The notes below the pieces were generated by a model. The model made no database searches. It was not told where the DNA came from and saw only the letters and a program-made list of their open reading frames with translations. The position numbers and the translations under genes were made by a program. A stretch of DNA of 64,000 nt from Allomuricauda ruestringensis DSM 13258 (lineage in GTDB: Bacteria > Bacteroidota > Bacteroidia > Flavobacteriales > Flavobacteriaceae). Of the stretch, positions 54,152 to 62,400 are shown piece after piece. The stretch spans positions 1,809,501 to 1,873,500 of the forward strand of contig NC_015945.1 of NCBI RefSeq assembly GCF_000224085.1. The letters run 5' to 3'. Each line of letters begins with the position of its first letter. Positions within the stretch are counted from its first letter, which is position 1.

Positions 54152-57100
54152 TCAGCTATTTTCAAAATCTATCCTATCAATTTCTTTCATCAACCTATCG
54201 GTTTCAGAAAGCGCAACTATTATTTTTTGATAGTGTAAAATATCCTCAAAGGACAAAGCTCTCCCTTTTCGGTCTTTGAGCCATTTTTGAGCGGGTTGGT
54301 AACCACCAATATAAAATTCCCAAGCGACCAAAGGAACATTGTCGAAATATTGCTCATCATTGATGTAAACCTTGCCGTGGGTTTCCGTATCGGTTACATA
54401 ACCTGGACTATTTTTGGTTATTTTTCTGGTAATCACATTATCACCGTCTTTGGGGTATTGCGTAATGTATTGTTCTACAACAGGGCTTTCCAATAAATGA
54501 AGCTGCCTTAACTCCCCTCCAAGTTTTACCAACTTCCAAAAGGTTGCTGTGTCTGTGGGGTAAGGTACCCGTGGAAAATCTATCTTTAAAAACTCTTTGT
54601 ATTTCTCTCGGTAGGATGGGGAGTGCAATACCGCATAGATATAATCCAAAATGTCTATTGGGGCGAAAACTTGTTTGTAGGCATCCTGTAACTCCTCATT
54701 TTGGTTGGCAAAGCATAGATTGTTCTGTTCTCTTTCAGAGGTAAATTGTAAGCCTAATTTTTTTGATAGTTTTTCAACTATTTCTGAGTTAAGGTTTGGA
54801 GTTCTTTTTATTGTTTTCTCAATAGTTTGCTGGTCATTACTTTCTGGGTAGAGATAAAGAGGGAATACGTAGCTAACCTCTCCTGTTTGTAACGAGACAG
54901 AACACCTTTCGGTTGCTAATGTGCTTACAAATGTATGTTGAAAATCAAAAGATGTTTGCCTTTTGCAACATAACAAGCCTATATTTTCTTCCAATAGATG
55001 CCTGACTGTTTCAAAGCGTGGACGGAACATTACTCCCTTACTATTTTTAGATATTAATGTATATCTATTGTCAAATGGTCTATAAAGCGTATTTATAACA
55101 TATGAGTTTTCGATGTCATTTTTAACTTCATTTGCTTTTGATAATTTGAGGTTATAGCTTTTTGCAATTTCATCAGAAGTCAGTCTTTTAATATCTTCTT
55201 TTAATGATATTAGATCTGACTTGTTGAACTTAATTATAAAACTATCTTTTGCCGTTTCAAATCCAGAATTGTTAAATGAAAAAAGATTATCTAGCTTAAT
55301 ACCCAAATTGTAACTTTTCGAACTTTTAAAATTTTTTGGAACAAAAAAGTAATATGGAGGACTGTAATCTACTTCTTCATATTTAACCGATGAAAACTCT
55401 TCATTTACTAATGTATGGTACTTTCTATTACGTTTACCATACAAGTCACAATGGAAAACTTTACCTAAACTATTTTTCTTTTTCCTCCCTGTTTTTACAA
55501 AAAGATTAATTGAAACACCCGCCATAATATCGAAGACATTTTGGTCAACCGAACCATCTGGGCTGGTTTCTAATTTACGAGAGTTTCCGTGCAAGTCTAA
55601 AATGTAAATCTTGTCGAAACTTTCTAGCAAATGTTTCCGCATTTGTCTATGTGTAATTCCATCTAAGAAGCTGTTATTTGAAATGTAAGCCAAAACACCA
55701 CTTCCGTTTTTGTCGATATAATGTTGACCGTATCGAATAAATTTGATATAGTCATCATCTAAATTAATTTTTCGTTCATTCAAGTTCTTTTTGTAATCAG
55801 CAATTAGGTTTTGAATCCACTCTCCTTTATTGGTGCTACTAACAGCATAAGGTGGATTGCCGATAACACACATCACGGGTGTGTCCCTTTTTATATGATT
55901 AGCTTCGTTGGCTTCGGTGCTTAACCAATTAGAAAATAAAGTTCCCGTATCTGGGTGGTGTTCTTCCAAACTATTGGTCAAATACACCCGCAACCTCTGG
56001 TTGCCTTGTCCTTTATAACCCGTTTCACGAAGCAGTAAATCAAGTTTTAAATGTGCCATTGCGTAACTGGCCATTAGTATTTCAAAGCCATTTAGCCGTG
56101 GCAAAAGATGTTTTTCCACATAGTTGCCCCAAATGCCTTGTTGCCCCTCAAACTTTTTATAAATATGCTTTACAACCTCTGATAAGAATGTTCCCGTTCC
56201 CGTTGCTGGGTCTAATATTTGCACCTTGTGAACTTCCTGTTCCACTTGTTTGTAACCCGTGGAAGAACGTTTGTCAACAGTTTGCGTATTCAGTTTTATT
56301 TTGGTCTTGCTAGTATCGGCAAGTCCTTGTGGCAAACCAAACTCCTTTTTTAAAATATCATCCACGGCACGCACGATAAAGTTAACCACGGGTGCGGGGG
56401 TGTACCAAACTCCACGTGACTTCCTCAGTTTTGGGTCGTACTCGCTCAAAAAAGTTTCGTAGAAATGGATAATGGGGTCTTCCATTTTGGTGGATTTCCC
56501 ATAATTCTTTAAAATCTCCTCGACATTGCTGTGCAAGAAAATGTCCACCAAACTATCCACTATCCAAACCAAATTATCGTCTAGGTCATACCCTGCAATA
56601 AATTGAAACAGTTTTCGCAAAAAGGGGTTGGACTTCGGGATGAGTTCTGCAGCTTCGTGCCTGCTGAATGTTTTAATGGTAGGGTCGTGCAATCGGGCAG
56701 CGAACAATCCGTAGGTAATTGTTTGAGCATAAATATCCGCAAACCCTTTTGTGCTTACATCGTGTATTAGATAGTCTTTAAAAGCGTCAAATTGTTGTTC
56801 TAAAGCGGTCTTGGGGTTTAAATTATCGTCCAAGTCTCGTTTCAACGTCTTTTCGATTACATCGGCCAGTAAACGGGCTTTTCCAGCCATCATTTTAGCC
56901 AATCTTTCGGGACTTTTTATGGTTTGCCCTACTTGAACGACAAAATCTTTTAATAAGTTCTCAAATGAAGCAAAGTTCTCAGGAAGTGGCATAATAGAAC
57001 CATCCTCAATTGTACCAATGGCAATTTCAGTGACCAACTCTCCTTCTCGGTATAGCACAAAGCGTAGGTAATCCGTAAAAATCAGATTGTCCAAAGAGGC

Positions 57101-57379
57101 TTTATAACGGTCAAATTGTTCTTTGTGTCCCGATTTTTTCTTGCCTGTCAAATCATTGTCACCAATGTCCTTTGCTTCAATAAAACCAACGGGAACCTCA
57201 TCTTTTGTTAAGATGTAATCGGGTGCTCCACAATCTTGTCGTTTTGGTTCGTTGGTAGCTTTTACTTCTGGAATAAGGCTTTCAATCAATTGTTGTAAAT
57301 CACCTCGGAAAGTATGCTCTGTGGAATTGTCTAATTTATATCTATGGTTAAGGCTGGTTATATATTCTGATGTGGTCAT
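54152..57379 (-). CDS. Single-chain type II/ISP-like restriction-modification enzyme (adenine-specific)
   Basis: The 1075-residue cytosolic enzyme combines cleavage, methylation and recognition. Residues about 1-110 resemble a PD-(D/E)xK nuclease: P53-D54 followed by E68-A-K70. A helical linker leads to an N6-adenine methyltransferase with motif I LDPATGTG (from L389) and motif IV NPPY (from N508). The C-terminal about 450 residues resemble the LlaBIII/type ISP target-recognition region. No helicase motifs are seen, so it is closer to type IIG/IIL than to a true ISP motor enzyme. It is alone, with no separate R, M or S gene, inside a putative island at tRNA-Asp. Confidence 0.88.
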   Translation of the reverse strand: MTTSEYITSLNHRYKLDNSTEHTFRGDLQQLIESLIPEVKATNEPKRQDCGAPDYILTKDEVPVGFIEAKDIGDNDLTGKKKSGHKEQFDRYKASLDNLIFTDYLRFVLYREGELVTEIAIGTIEDGSIMPLPENFASFENLLKDFVVQVGQTIKSPERLAKMMAGKARLLADVIEKTLKRDLDDNLNPKTALEQQFDAFKDYLIHDVSTKGFADIYAQTITYGLFAARLHDPTIKTFSRHEAAELIPKSNPFLRKLFQFIAGYDLDDNLVWIVDSLVDIFLHSNVEEILKNYGKSTKMEDPIIHFYETFLSEYDPKLRKSRGVWYTPAPVVNFIVRAVDDILKKEFGLPQGLADTSKTKIKLNTQTVDKRSSTGYKQVEQEVHKVQILDPATGTGTFLSEVVKHIYKKFEGQQGIWGNYVEKHLLPRLNGFEILMASYAMAHLKLDLLLRETGYKGQGNQRLRVYLTNSLEEHHPDTGTLFSNWLSTEANEANHIKRDTPVMCVIGNPPYAVSSTNKGEWIQNLIADYKKNLNERKINLDDDYIKFIRYGQHYIDKNGSGVLAYISNNSFLDGITHRQMRKHLLESFDKIYILDLHGNSRKLETSPDGSVDQNVFDIMAGVSINLFVKTGRKKKNSLGKVFHCDLYGKRNRKYHTLVNEEFSSVKYEEVDYSPPYYFFVPKNFKSSKSYNLGIKLDNLFSFNNSGFETAKDSFIIKFNKSDLISLKEDIKRLTSDEIAKSYNLKLSKANEVKNDIENSYVINTLYRPFDNRYTLISKNSKGVMFRPRFETVRHLLEENIGLLCCKRQTSFDFQHTFVSTLATERCSVSLQTGEVSYVFPLYLYPESNDQQTIEKTIKRTPNLNSEIVEKLSKKLGLQFTSEREQNNLCFANQNEELQDAYKQVFAPIDILDYIYAVLHSPSYREKYKEFLKIDFPRVPYPTDTATFWKLVKLGGELRQLHLLESPVVEQYITQYPKDGDNVITRKITKNSPGYVTDTETHGKVYINDEQYFDNVPLVAWEFYIGGYQPAQKWLKDRKGRALSFEDILHYQKIIVALSETDRLMKEIDRIDFENS

Positions 57380-57526
57380 TAAAATCCCAATGTTTGGTTA
57401 GAGTATGACCATAAATATACCCATAGCTTTTATAAACCATAGAAAAATTAAAAATTATCAGATAGGGAAGTAAGGAAATAAACCAAGGTCTAATTAATAA
57501 CCATACAAAAAGAGGATTTTAAAATT

Positions 57527-57595
57527 ATGGCTGAATGTATTGAATGTGGTAGTTATACAAAATATGTAGGTGGGCTTTGCTACAAATGTTATTAA
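57527..57595 (+). CDS. 22-residue zinc-ribbon-like microprotein or gene fragment
   Basis: ATG GCT GAA starts a 22-codon frame with a good AGAGGA nine bases upstream. The peptide holds two CxxC pairs (CIEC and CYKC) separated by 11 residues including YTKYVGGL, a compact zinc-ribbon pattern. Similar ribbons open longer nuclease-like proteins as I recall them, so this may be the surviving N-terminus of such a gene. It lies inside the putative tRNA-Asp island, divergent from the restriction-modification gene. Confidence 0.45.
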   Translation: MAECIECGSYTKYVGGLCYKCY

Positions 57596-57643
57596 CGGCC
57601 ATAAGAACAAATTTATTACACCCCTGATAACGCAGCTAAAACT

Positions 57644-57679
57644 AAAAAAGCCCTGTAAACAATTGTTTACAAGGCTTTT
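57644..57679 (-). terminator. Terminator of tRNA-Asp
   Basis: On the minus strand AAAAGCC, TGTAAACAATTGTTTACA and GGCTTTTTT form a long stem with one mismatch followed by six T, starting about 15 bp past the tRNA 3' end. Confidence 0.88.
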
Positions 57680-57692
57680 GCTTTAACTTAAG

Positions 57693-57766
57693 CGGTCTGG
57701 ACGGGACTCGAACCCGCGACCCCCTGCGTGACAGGCAGGTATTCTAACCAACTGAACTACCAGACC
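57693..57766 (-). tRNA. tRNA-Asp (anticodon GTC)
   Basis: On the minus strand the acceptor arm GGTCTGG pairs with CCAGACC, followed by discriminator G. The anticodon arm CCTGC-CTGTCAC-GCAGG gives GTC. The D arm and the T arm (GCGGGTTCGAGTCCCGT) are normal. CCA is not encoded. Its last 13 acceptor/T-arm bases are duplicated at 54032-54044. Confidence 0.97.
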
Positions 57767-57839
57767 AATGATTTTATCTTTGTAAGACTCCGACAACAGT
57801 CAGATTCAAATCTTGTTCATTGCTTTTTTAAAGCGAGTG

Positions 57840-57871
57840 CAAATATACACTCTCATTTCGGATTCGGCAAA
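57840..57871 (-). promoter_or_regulatory. Promoter of tRNA-Asp
   Basis: On the minus strand TTTG (57871-57868) and TATATTTG (57847-57840) are exactly 20 bp apart, a perfect fit to the Bacteroidota promoter consensus. Confidence 0.75.
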
Positions 57872-57891
57872 ACATTTTTTTAAAAAAGTGA

Positions 57892-58842
57892 TCAAACAAA
57901 TTTTTGCCGCTCGATCATAAAGGAATTCAGTACTTGGGAGAAATCAGACCTAATGTCGATCCCCACATATTTTATATTGTACTGGCCGCATTTTAGTTTC
58001 AGGTCATTTTGATATTGAGACACTTTCTCTGAATATGCCTTTTTTATGGAATCGGCATACAAATCTATTTGCTCGCCCGTTTCCACATCAACAAAACGTT
58101 TGGGGGCATTGTCAAAATCAAAGTTGAGTTCGTGTTCCTTGTCCAACAGGTGAAATAGCACCACCGAATGTTTGTTGTATTTAAGGTGCCGCAGCGCTTC
58201 AAAAAGTTTTTCCTCTTCGGTCTCTGTTTGGAACATGTCCGTAAACAGAAAAATTAAGCTTCGTCGGTGTATTTTCTCCGCAATTTGATGCAGAAAAGTG
58301 TATGTTTTGGTCTCTTTTGTATCTGTTTTGTTTGCCGCGACTTCGTTCAGTTTGGAATACAGCATTTGAAAATGGCGTTCACTGTTTTTTTCCGAAGCGT
58401 GGAAATCGTAGGTGTCCGAATAGATGCTCAAGCCAACGGCATCCCGTTGTTTCTTCAAAACCTGCATCAATGCCGCAATGGAAAGTACACCAAAACCAAT
58501 TTTGTTGAGGTTGTCCAAGGAATACTCTTTCACTTCCGGATAGTACATCGAACTGGAGTTGTCCAAGATCATATGGCATCTAAGGTTGGTCTCGTCCTCA
58601 AAGCGTTTGGTATATAAGCGGTCTGTTCGTGCAAAGAGTTTCCAATCAATATGTCTGGTACTTTGCCCTGGGTTATAAATTTTATGTTCTGCAAACTCAG
58701 CGGAGAACCCGTGGAACGGACTTTTATGGATTCCACTGATAAACCCTTCCACAATTTGGTGGGCCAAAAGCTCTAAATTTTGGAAAAGGGTCGCTTTGCT
58801 AAGTTCCGATCGTACGTCCATATTTATTTGACCTGATTTCAA
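57892..58842 (-). CDS. DUF58 domain protein (vWA-like)
   Basis: The 316-residue cytosolic protein has the DUF58 signature near HIDWKLFARTDRLYTKRFE (about residues 63-81) followed by a von Willebrand factor A-like fold with a MIDAS-type DNSSSM and LIFLFTDMF. DUF58 proteins usually act with MoxR-type AAA ATPases in protein maturation; none is next to it here. The start at 58842 or the Met seven codons later are both possible. A dispersed repeat lies just upstream. Confidence 0.93.
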   Translation of the reverse strand: MKSGQINMDVRSELSKATLFQNLELLAHQIVEGFISGIHKSPFHGFSAEFAEHKIYNPGQSTRHIDWKLFARTDRLYTKRFEDETNLRCHMILDNSSSMYYPEVKEYSLDNLNKIGFGVLSIAALMQVLKKQRDAVGLSIYSDTYDFHASEKNSERHFQMLYSKLNEVAANKTDTKETKTYTFLHQIAEKIHRRSLIFLFTDMFQTETEEEKLFEALRHLKYNKHSVVLFHLLDKEHELNFDFDNAPKRFVDVETGEQIDLYADSIKKAYSEKVSQYQNDLKLKCGQYNIKYVGIDIRSDFSQVLNSFMIERQKFV

Positions 58843-58857
58843 GTTAGTTTTAAAGAT

Positions 58858-58930
58858 GTCAGGTCGAGCGCAGTCGAGACCTCATTCGAGACTAAAATAT
58901 CCAAGACCTCTCGACTGCACTTGAGATGAC
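58858..58930. repeat. Palindromic intergenic repeat, family C
   Basis: GAGCGCAGTCGAGA near the left end and TCTCGACTGCACTTGA near the right end are inverted repeats with two mismatches, separated by about 30 bp. Near copies are widespread between genes in flavobacterial genomes as I recall them. It lies between trxA and the DUF58 gene. Confidence 0.6.
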
Positions 58931-58977
58931 AATAGCTGAAAATCGCCCTTTTATTATTTCTGCAGACAAGATAAAAT

Positions 58978-59009
58978 AAAAAAGGTTTGGCATTTGCCAA
59001 ACCTTTTTT
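58978..59009 (-). terminator. Terminator after trxA
   Basis: A 32-bp palindrome (AAAAAAGGTTTGGCAT type arms) lies about 25 bp past the trxA stop and has A/T tails on both sides, so it could work in both directions. Confidence 0.88.
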
Positions 59010-59032
59010 AAAATCCTTTATCTAAATAGTTT

Positions 59033-59350
59033 TTACAGGACTGCATCAATCGCATCTGTATACGTTTTTTTAGGAGATACACCTACTTGACGGTTAACAA
59101 CCTCACCATCTTTAAAAACCAAAACAGTTGGGATGTTACGTACACCATATTTGGCGGCAAACTGTTGGTTTGCATCAACATCTACCTTACCAACAACAGC
59201 TTTACCGTCGTATTCTTGTCCTACTTCTTCAATGATCGGGCCTACCATTCTACAAGGCCCGCACCATGCTGCCCAAAAATCTACTAGGACAGGTTTGTCG
59301 CTTTTTAAAACTACTTCGTCAAAAGTTGCATCTGTTATTTCTAGTGCCAT
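59033..59350 (-). CDS. trxA: Thioredoxin
   Basis: This small cytosolic disulfide reductase has 105 residues from the ATG at 59350 (MALEITDATFDE). An upstream in-frame ATG at 59374 is rejected because it lies within a perfect -7 promoter box (59372-59379). The active site WCGPC is present in DFWAAWCGPCRM, as is the conserved cis-Pro in RNIPTVLVF. Thioredoxin is one of the electron donors of ribonucleotide reductase, whose genes are also in this window. It lies about 80 bp from dnaE on the same strand but has its own promoter and terminator. Confidence 0.96.
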   Translation of the reverse strand: MALEITDATFDEVVLKSDKPVLVDFWAAWCGPCRMVGPIIEEVGQEYDGKAVVGKVDVDANQQFAAKYGVRNIPTVLVFKDGEVVNRQVGVSPKKTYTDAIDAVL

Positions 59351-59371
59351 CTTATTTATTTTAATATTATG

Positions 59372-59379
59372 CAAAGTTA
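59372..59379 (-). promoter_or_regulatory. -7 promoter box of trxA
   Basis: On the minus strand this reads TAACTTTG, an exact TAnnTTTG match about 22 bp before the chosen trxA ATG. It decides the start, since the upstream ATG would overlap it. Confidence 0.6.
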
Positions 59380-59452
59380 GTCAAATAATGCCCATGTAAC
59401 TTACATAGGGCGTATTCGTTTTAATTATTGCACCATTGACAATAATTATGGT

Positions 59453-62400
59453 CTAATTCAACTTGTAGTGAATTTCGTGGGCTTCCAGTTCAGAAAGCAA
59501 CTCGCTGTTTATCTTAACCTTCTGTTTTCGGCTCGATAGTTTGAGCTTGATTTCCTCCTGCATCTCATAAATTACAAAACTTATCGGATGATCTCCTTTA
59601 TGCAATGTTAGGGTATCCTTCAAGGTTTGGATCCGTTGCTCTTGCAAACGATCTATGTTCAGTTTGATGGTCAGTTTCTTTGCAAAAGCATCCATAACAT
59701 CCTGAAGCTGTTTAAAATCGTTGAACTGAAGCCTTGGGTCTCCTTTTTTGCCCGTATCACGGTTTACCCAACCCTCTCGCACATAAGCTCTAACGTGAAC
59801 AAAGGAATTGATCATTAAAAAATGACGGAACTTTAAATACTCCTCGCCAAAAATCCGCAATTCGTAGGATTCATTGTAATCTTCAAGGGTAAATAGCCCC
59901 CAACCTTTACCATTTTTGGAAACCCGATGCTGTACATCGGTAATTACCCCCGCAACCGTGAGTTCCCGGTTCACATGCTCTTCCAATCGGGAGAAATCGC
60001 TTACCGTGTTCTTGCAGAATGCCTTGATTTCCTTTTTGAAATCATCCAACGGGTGCCCCGAAATATAAATACCGACTACTTCTTTTTCGCGGCGTAGTTT
60101 TTCCATGGTTCCCCATTCTTCACAGGGAGGAACAATAGGTTCTGGAATTTGAACCTCACTCGCTTCACCAAAAAGACTCACTTGTGATGAATTTTGATTC
60201 TCTTGAAATTTGGAACCATATTTCACTGCCTTTTCCAAAAACGTGATGCCATCACCCTCGTCATGGAAATACTGCGCCCTGTGGGTGTCTCCGAAGGAGT
60301 CAAATCCTCCGGCTAGTGCCAAGTTTTCGAATGCTTTTTTATTGGCGGCCCGTAAATCGACCCGTTTGGCCAGGTCAAAAATGGATTTGTAGTGCCCGTC
60401 GTCTTTTCGGTTTTCCACAATCGTTTCCACTGCGGAACGTCCCACACCTTTAATGGCACCCATGCCAAATCGAACCGCATTGTCCTTGTTCACGGCAAAT
60501 TTGTAATAGGATTCGTTGACGTCTGGCCCCAGAACTTCCAGCCCCATACGTTTACATTCCTCCATAAAGAAGGTTACCTGCTTAATGTCGTTCATGTTGT
60601 TGGACAACACAGCCGCCATATATTCGGCAGGATAGTGAGCCTTTAAATAGGCCGTTTGGTAGGCGATATAAGCATAACAGGTGGAGTGACTCTTGTTGAA
60701 GGCGTAAGACGCAAATGCTTCCCAGTCCTTCCAGATTTTTTCCAGCACATCACGTGGGTGACCATTTTTCTCCCCGCCGTCCAGAAATTGTGGTTTTAGC
60801 TTTTCTAGAAGGGCAAAAATCTTTTTACCCATAGCTTTCCGGAGTACGTCCGCATCACCTTTCGAGAACCCGGCCAGTTTTTGTGAGAGCAACATCACCT
60901 GCTCCTGGTACACGGTGATTCCGTAAGTTTCTTGCAGGTACTCTTCCATTTCGGGGAGGTCGTAGCTAATCTCCTCTTCACCGTGTTTACGTGCAATAAA
61001 ACTTGGGATGTATTCCATGGGCCCGGGTCTGTACAGGGCGTTCATGGCAATAAGATCATCAAAAACCGTTGGTTTTAGGTTTTTCATGTGCTTTTGCATT
61101 CCCGGGGATTCATATTGAAATATCCCTACGGTGTCTCCTCGTTGAAAAAGCTCGTATGTTTTTTCATCATCCAGCGGAAAATCATCTGGAACCAAATCTA
61201 TTCCCGTTCTGGCCTTCACGATTTTTACTGTATCCTTGATCAAGGTCAAGGTCTTCAATCCCAAGAAATCCATTTTTAACAGCCCGGCACTTTCTACTAC
61301 GGAGTTGTCGAACTGGGTAACGTAAAGGTCAGAGTCCTTGGCAACAGATACAGGTACAAAATTGGTAATGTCATCCGGAGTAATGATGACCCCACAGGCG
61401 TGTATCCCCGTGTTTCGCAACGACCCTTCAAGAACACGGGCCATTTTAAGGGTTTGCCCTTCCAAATCATCGGTTTCGGCAATGTTTAGAAGTTCATGCA
61501 CCTTTTCCAAGTCATCGGAACGGAACTTTTTCTTCAAATCGGCTTCGTCCACTCCAAAAATCTTATTGAGCTTGGACATGTTCGGTATCAACTTGGCGAT
61601 ACGGTCGGCATCGCCCAAGGGTAAATCCAATACACGGGCAGTATCCCTAATGGATGATTTAGCCGCCATGGTTCCATAAGTGATAATTTGCGCCACTTGG
61701 TTGGCACCGTATTTATTGATGACGTAGTCCATAACGCGGCTACGACCTTCGTCATCAAAATCGATATCGATATCGGGCATGGATACCCTGTCTGGATTTA
61801 GGAACCGCTCAAAAAGTAGGTCGTACTTCAGAGGGTCGATGTTGGTAATCGTCAAACAGTATGCCACTACCGAACCTGCCGCGGAACCCCTTCCTGGGCC
61901 CACGGAAACATCCATATTTCGAGCTTCGCGGATAAAGTCTTCCACAATCAAAAAGTATCCCGGATAGCCTGAGTTTTTGATAATTTCCAACTCAAAATCT
62001 ATCCGCTCCCTGACTTCCTCCGTAAGTTCTCCGTACCGCTTTTCGGCTCCTTTGTAAGTGATATGCCTCAAGTAGGCATTCTCGCCGCGATTGCCTCCAT
62101 CAACTTCATCTTCAGGGTCCTTAAACTCTTCTGGAATACTGAATTTTGGCAGCAAAATATCACTAGCGAGGTCAAAGGGCTCAATTTTGTCCACAATTTC
62201 CTTGATGTTCAGAATGGCTTCAGGCAAATCCTTGAAGAGTTCTTTCATTTCGTCCGAAGACTTAAAGTAATACTCTTGGTTGGGAAGGCCGTAGCGGTAA
62301 CCTCTACCTCGCCCGATTGGGGTGGATTGTTTTTCCCCATCCTTTACGCACAGCAAAATATCGTGTGCCTCGGCATCCGTTTTATCGCAATAATAAGTGT

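Noticed and set aside
59351..59374. Longer thioredoxin start at 59374
   Set aside because: The upstream ATG lies in the -7 promoter box and adds eight residues not typical of thioredoxin.
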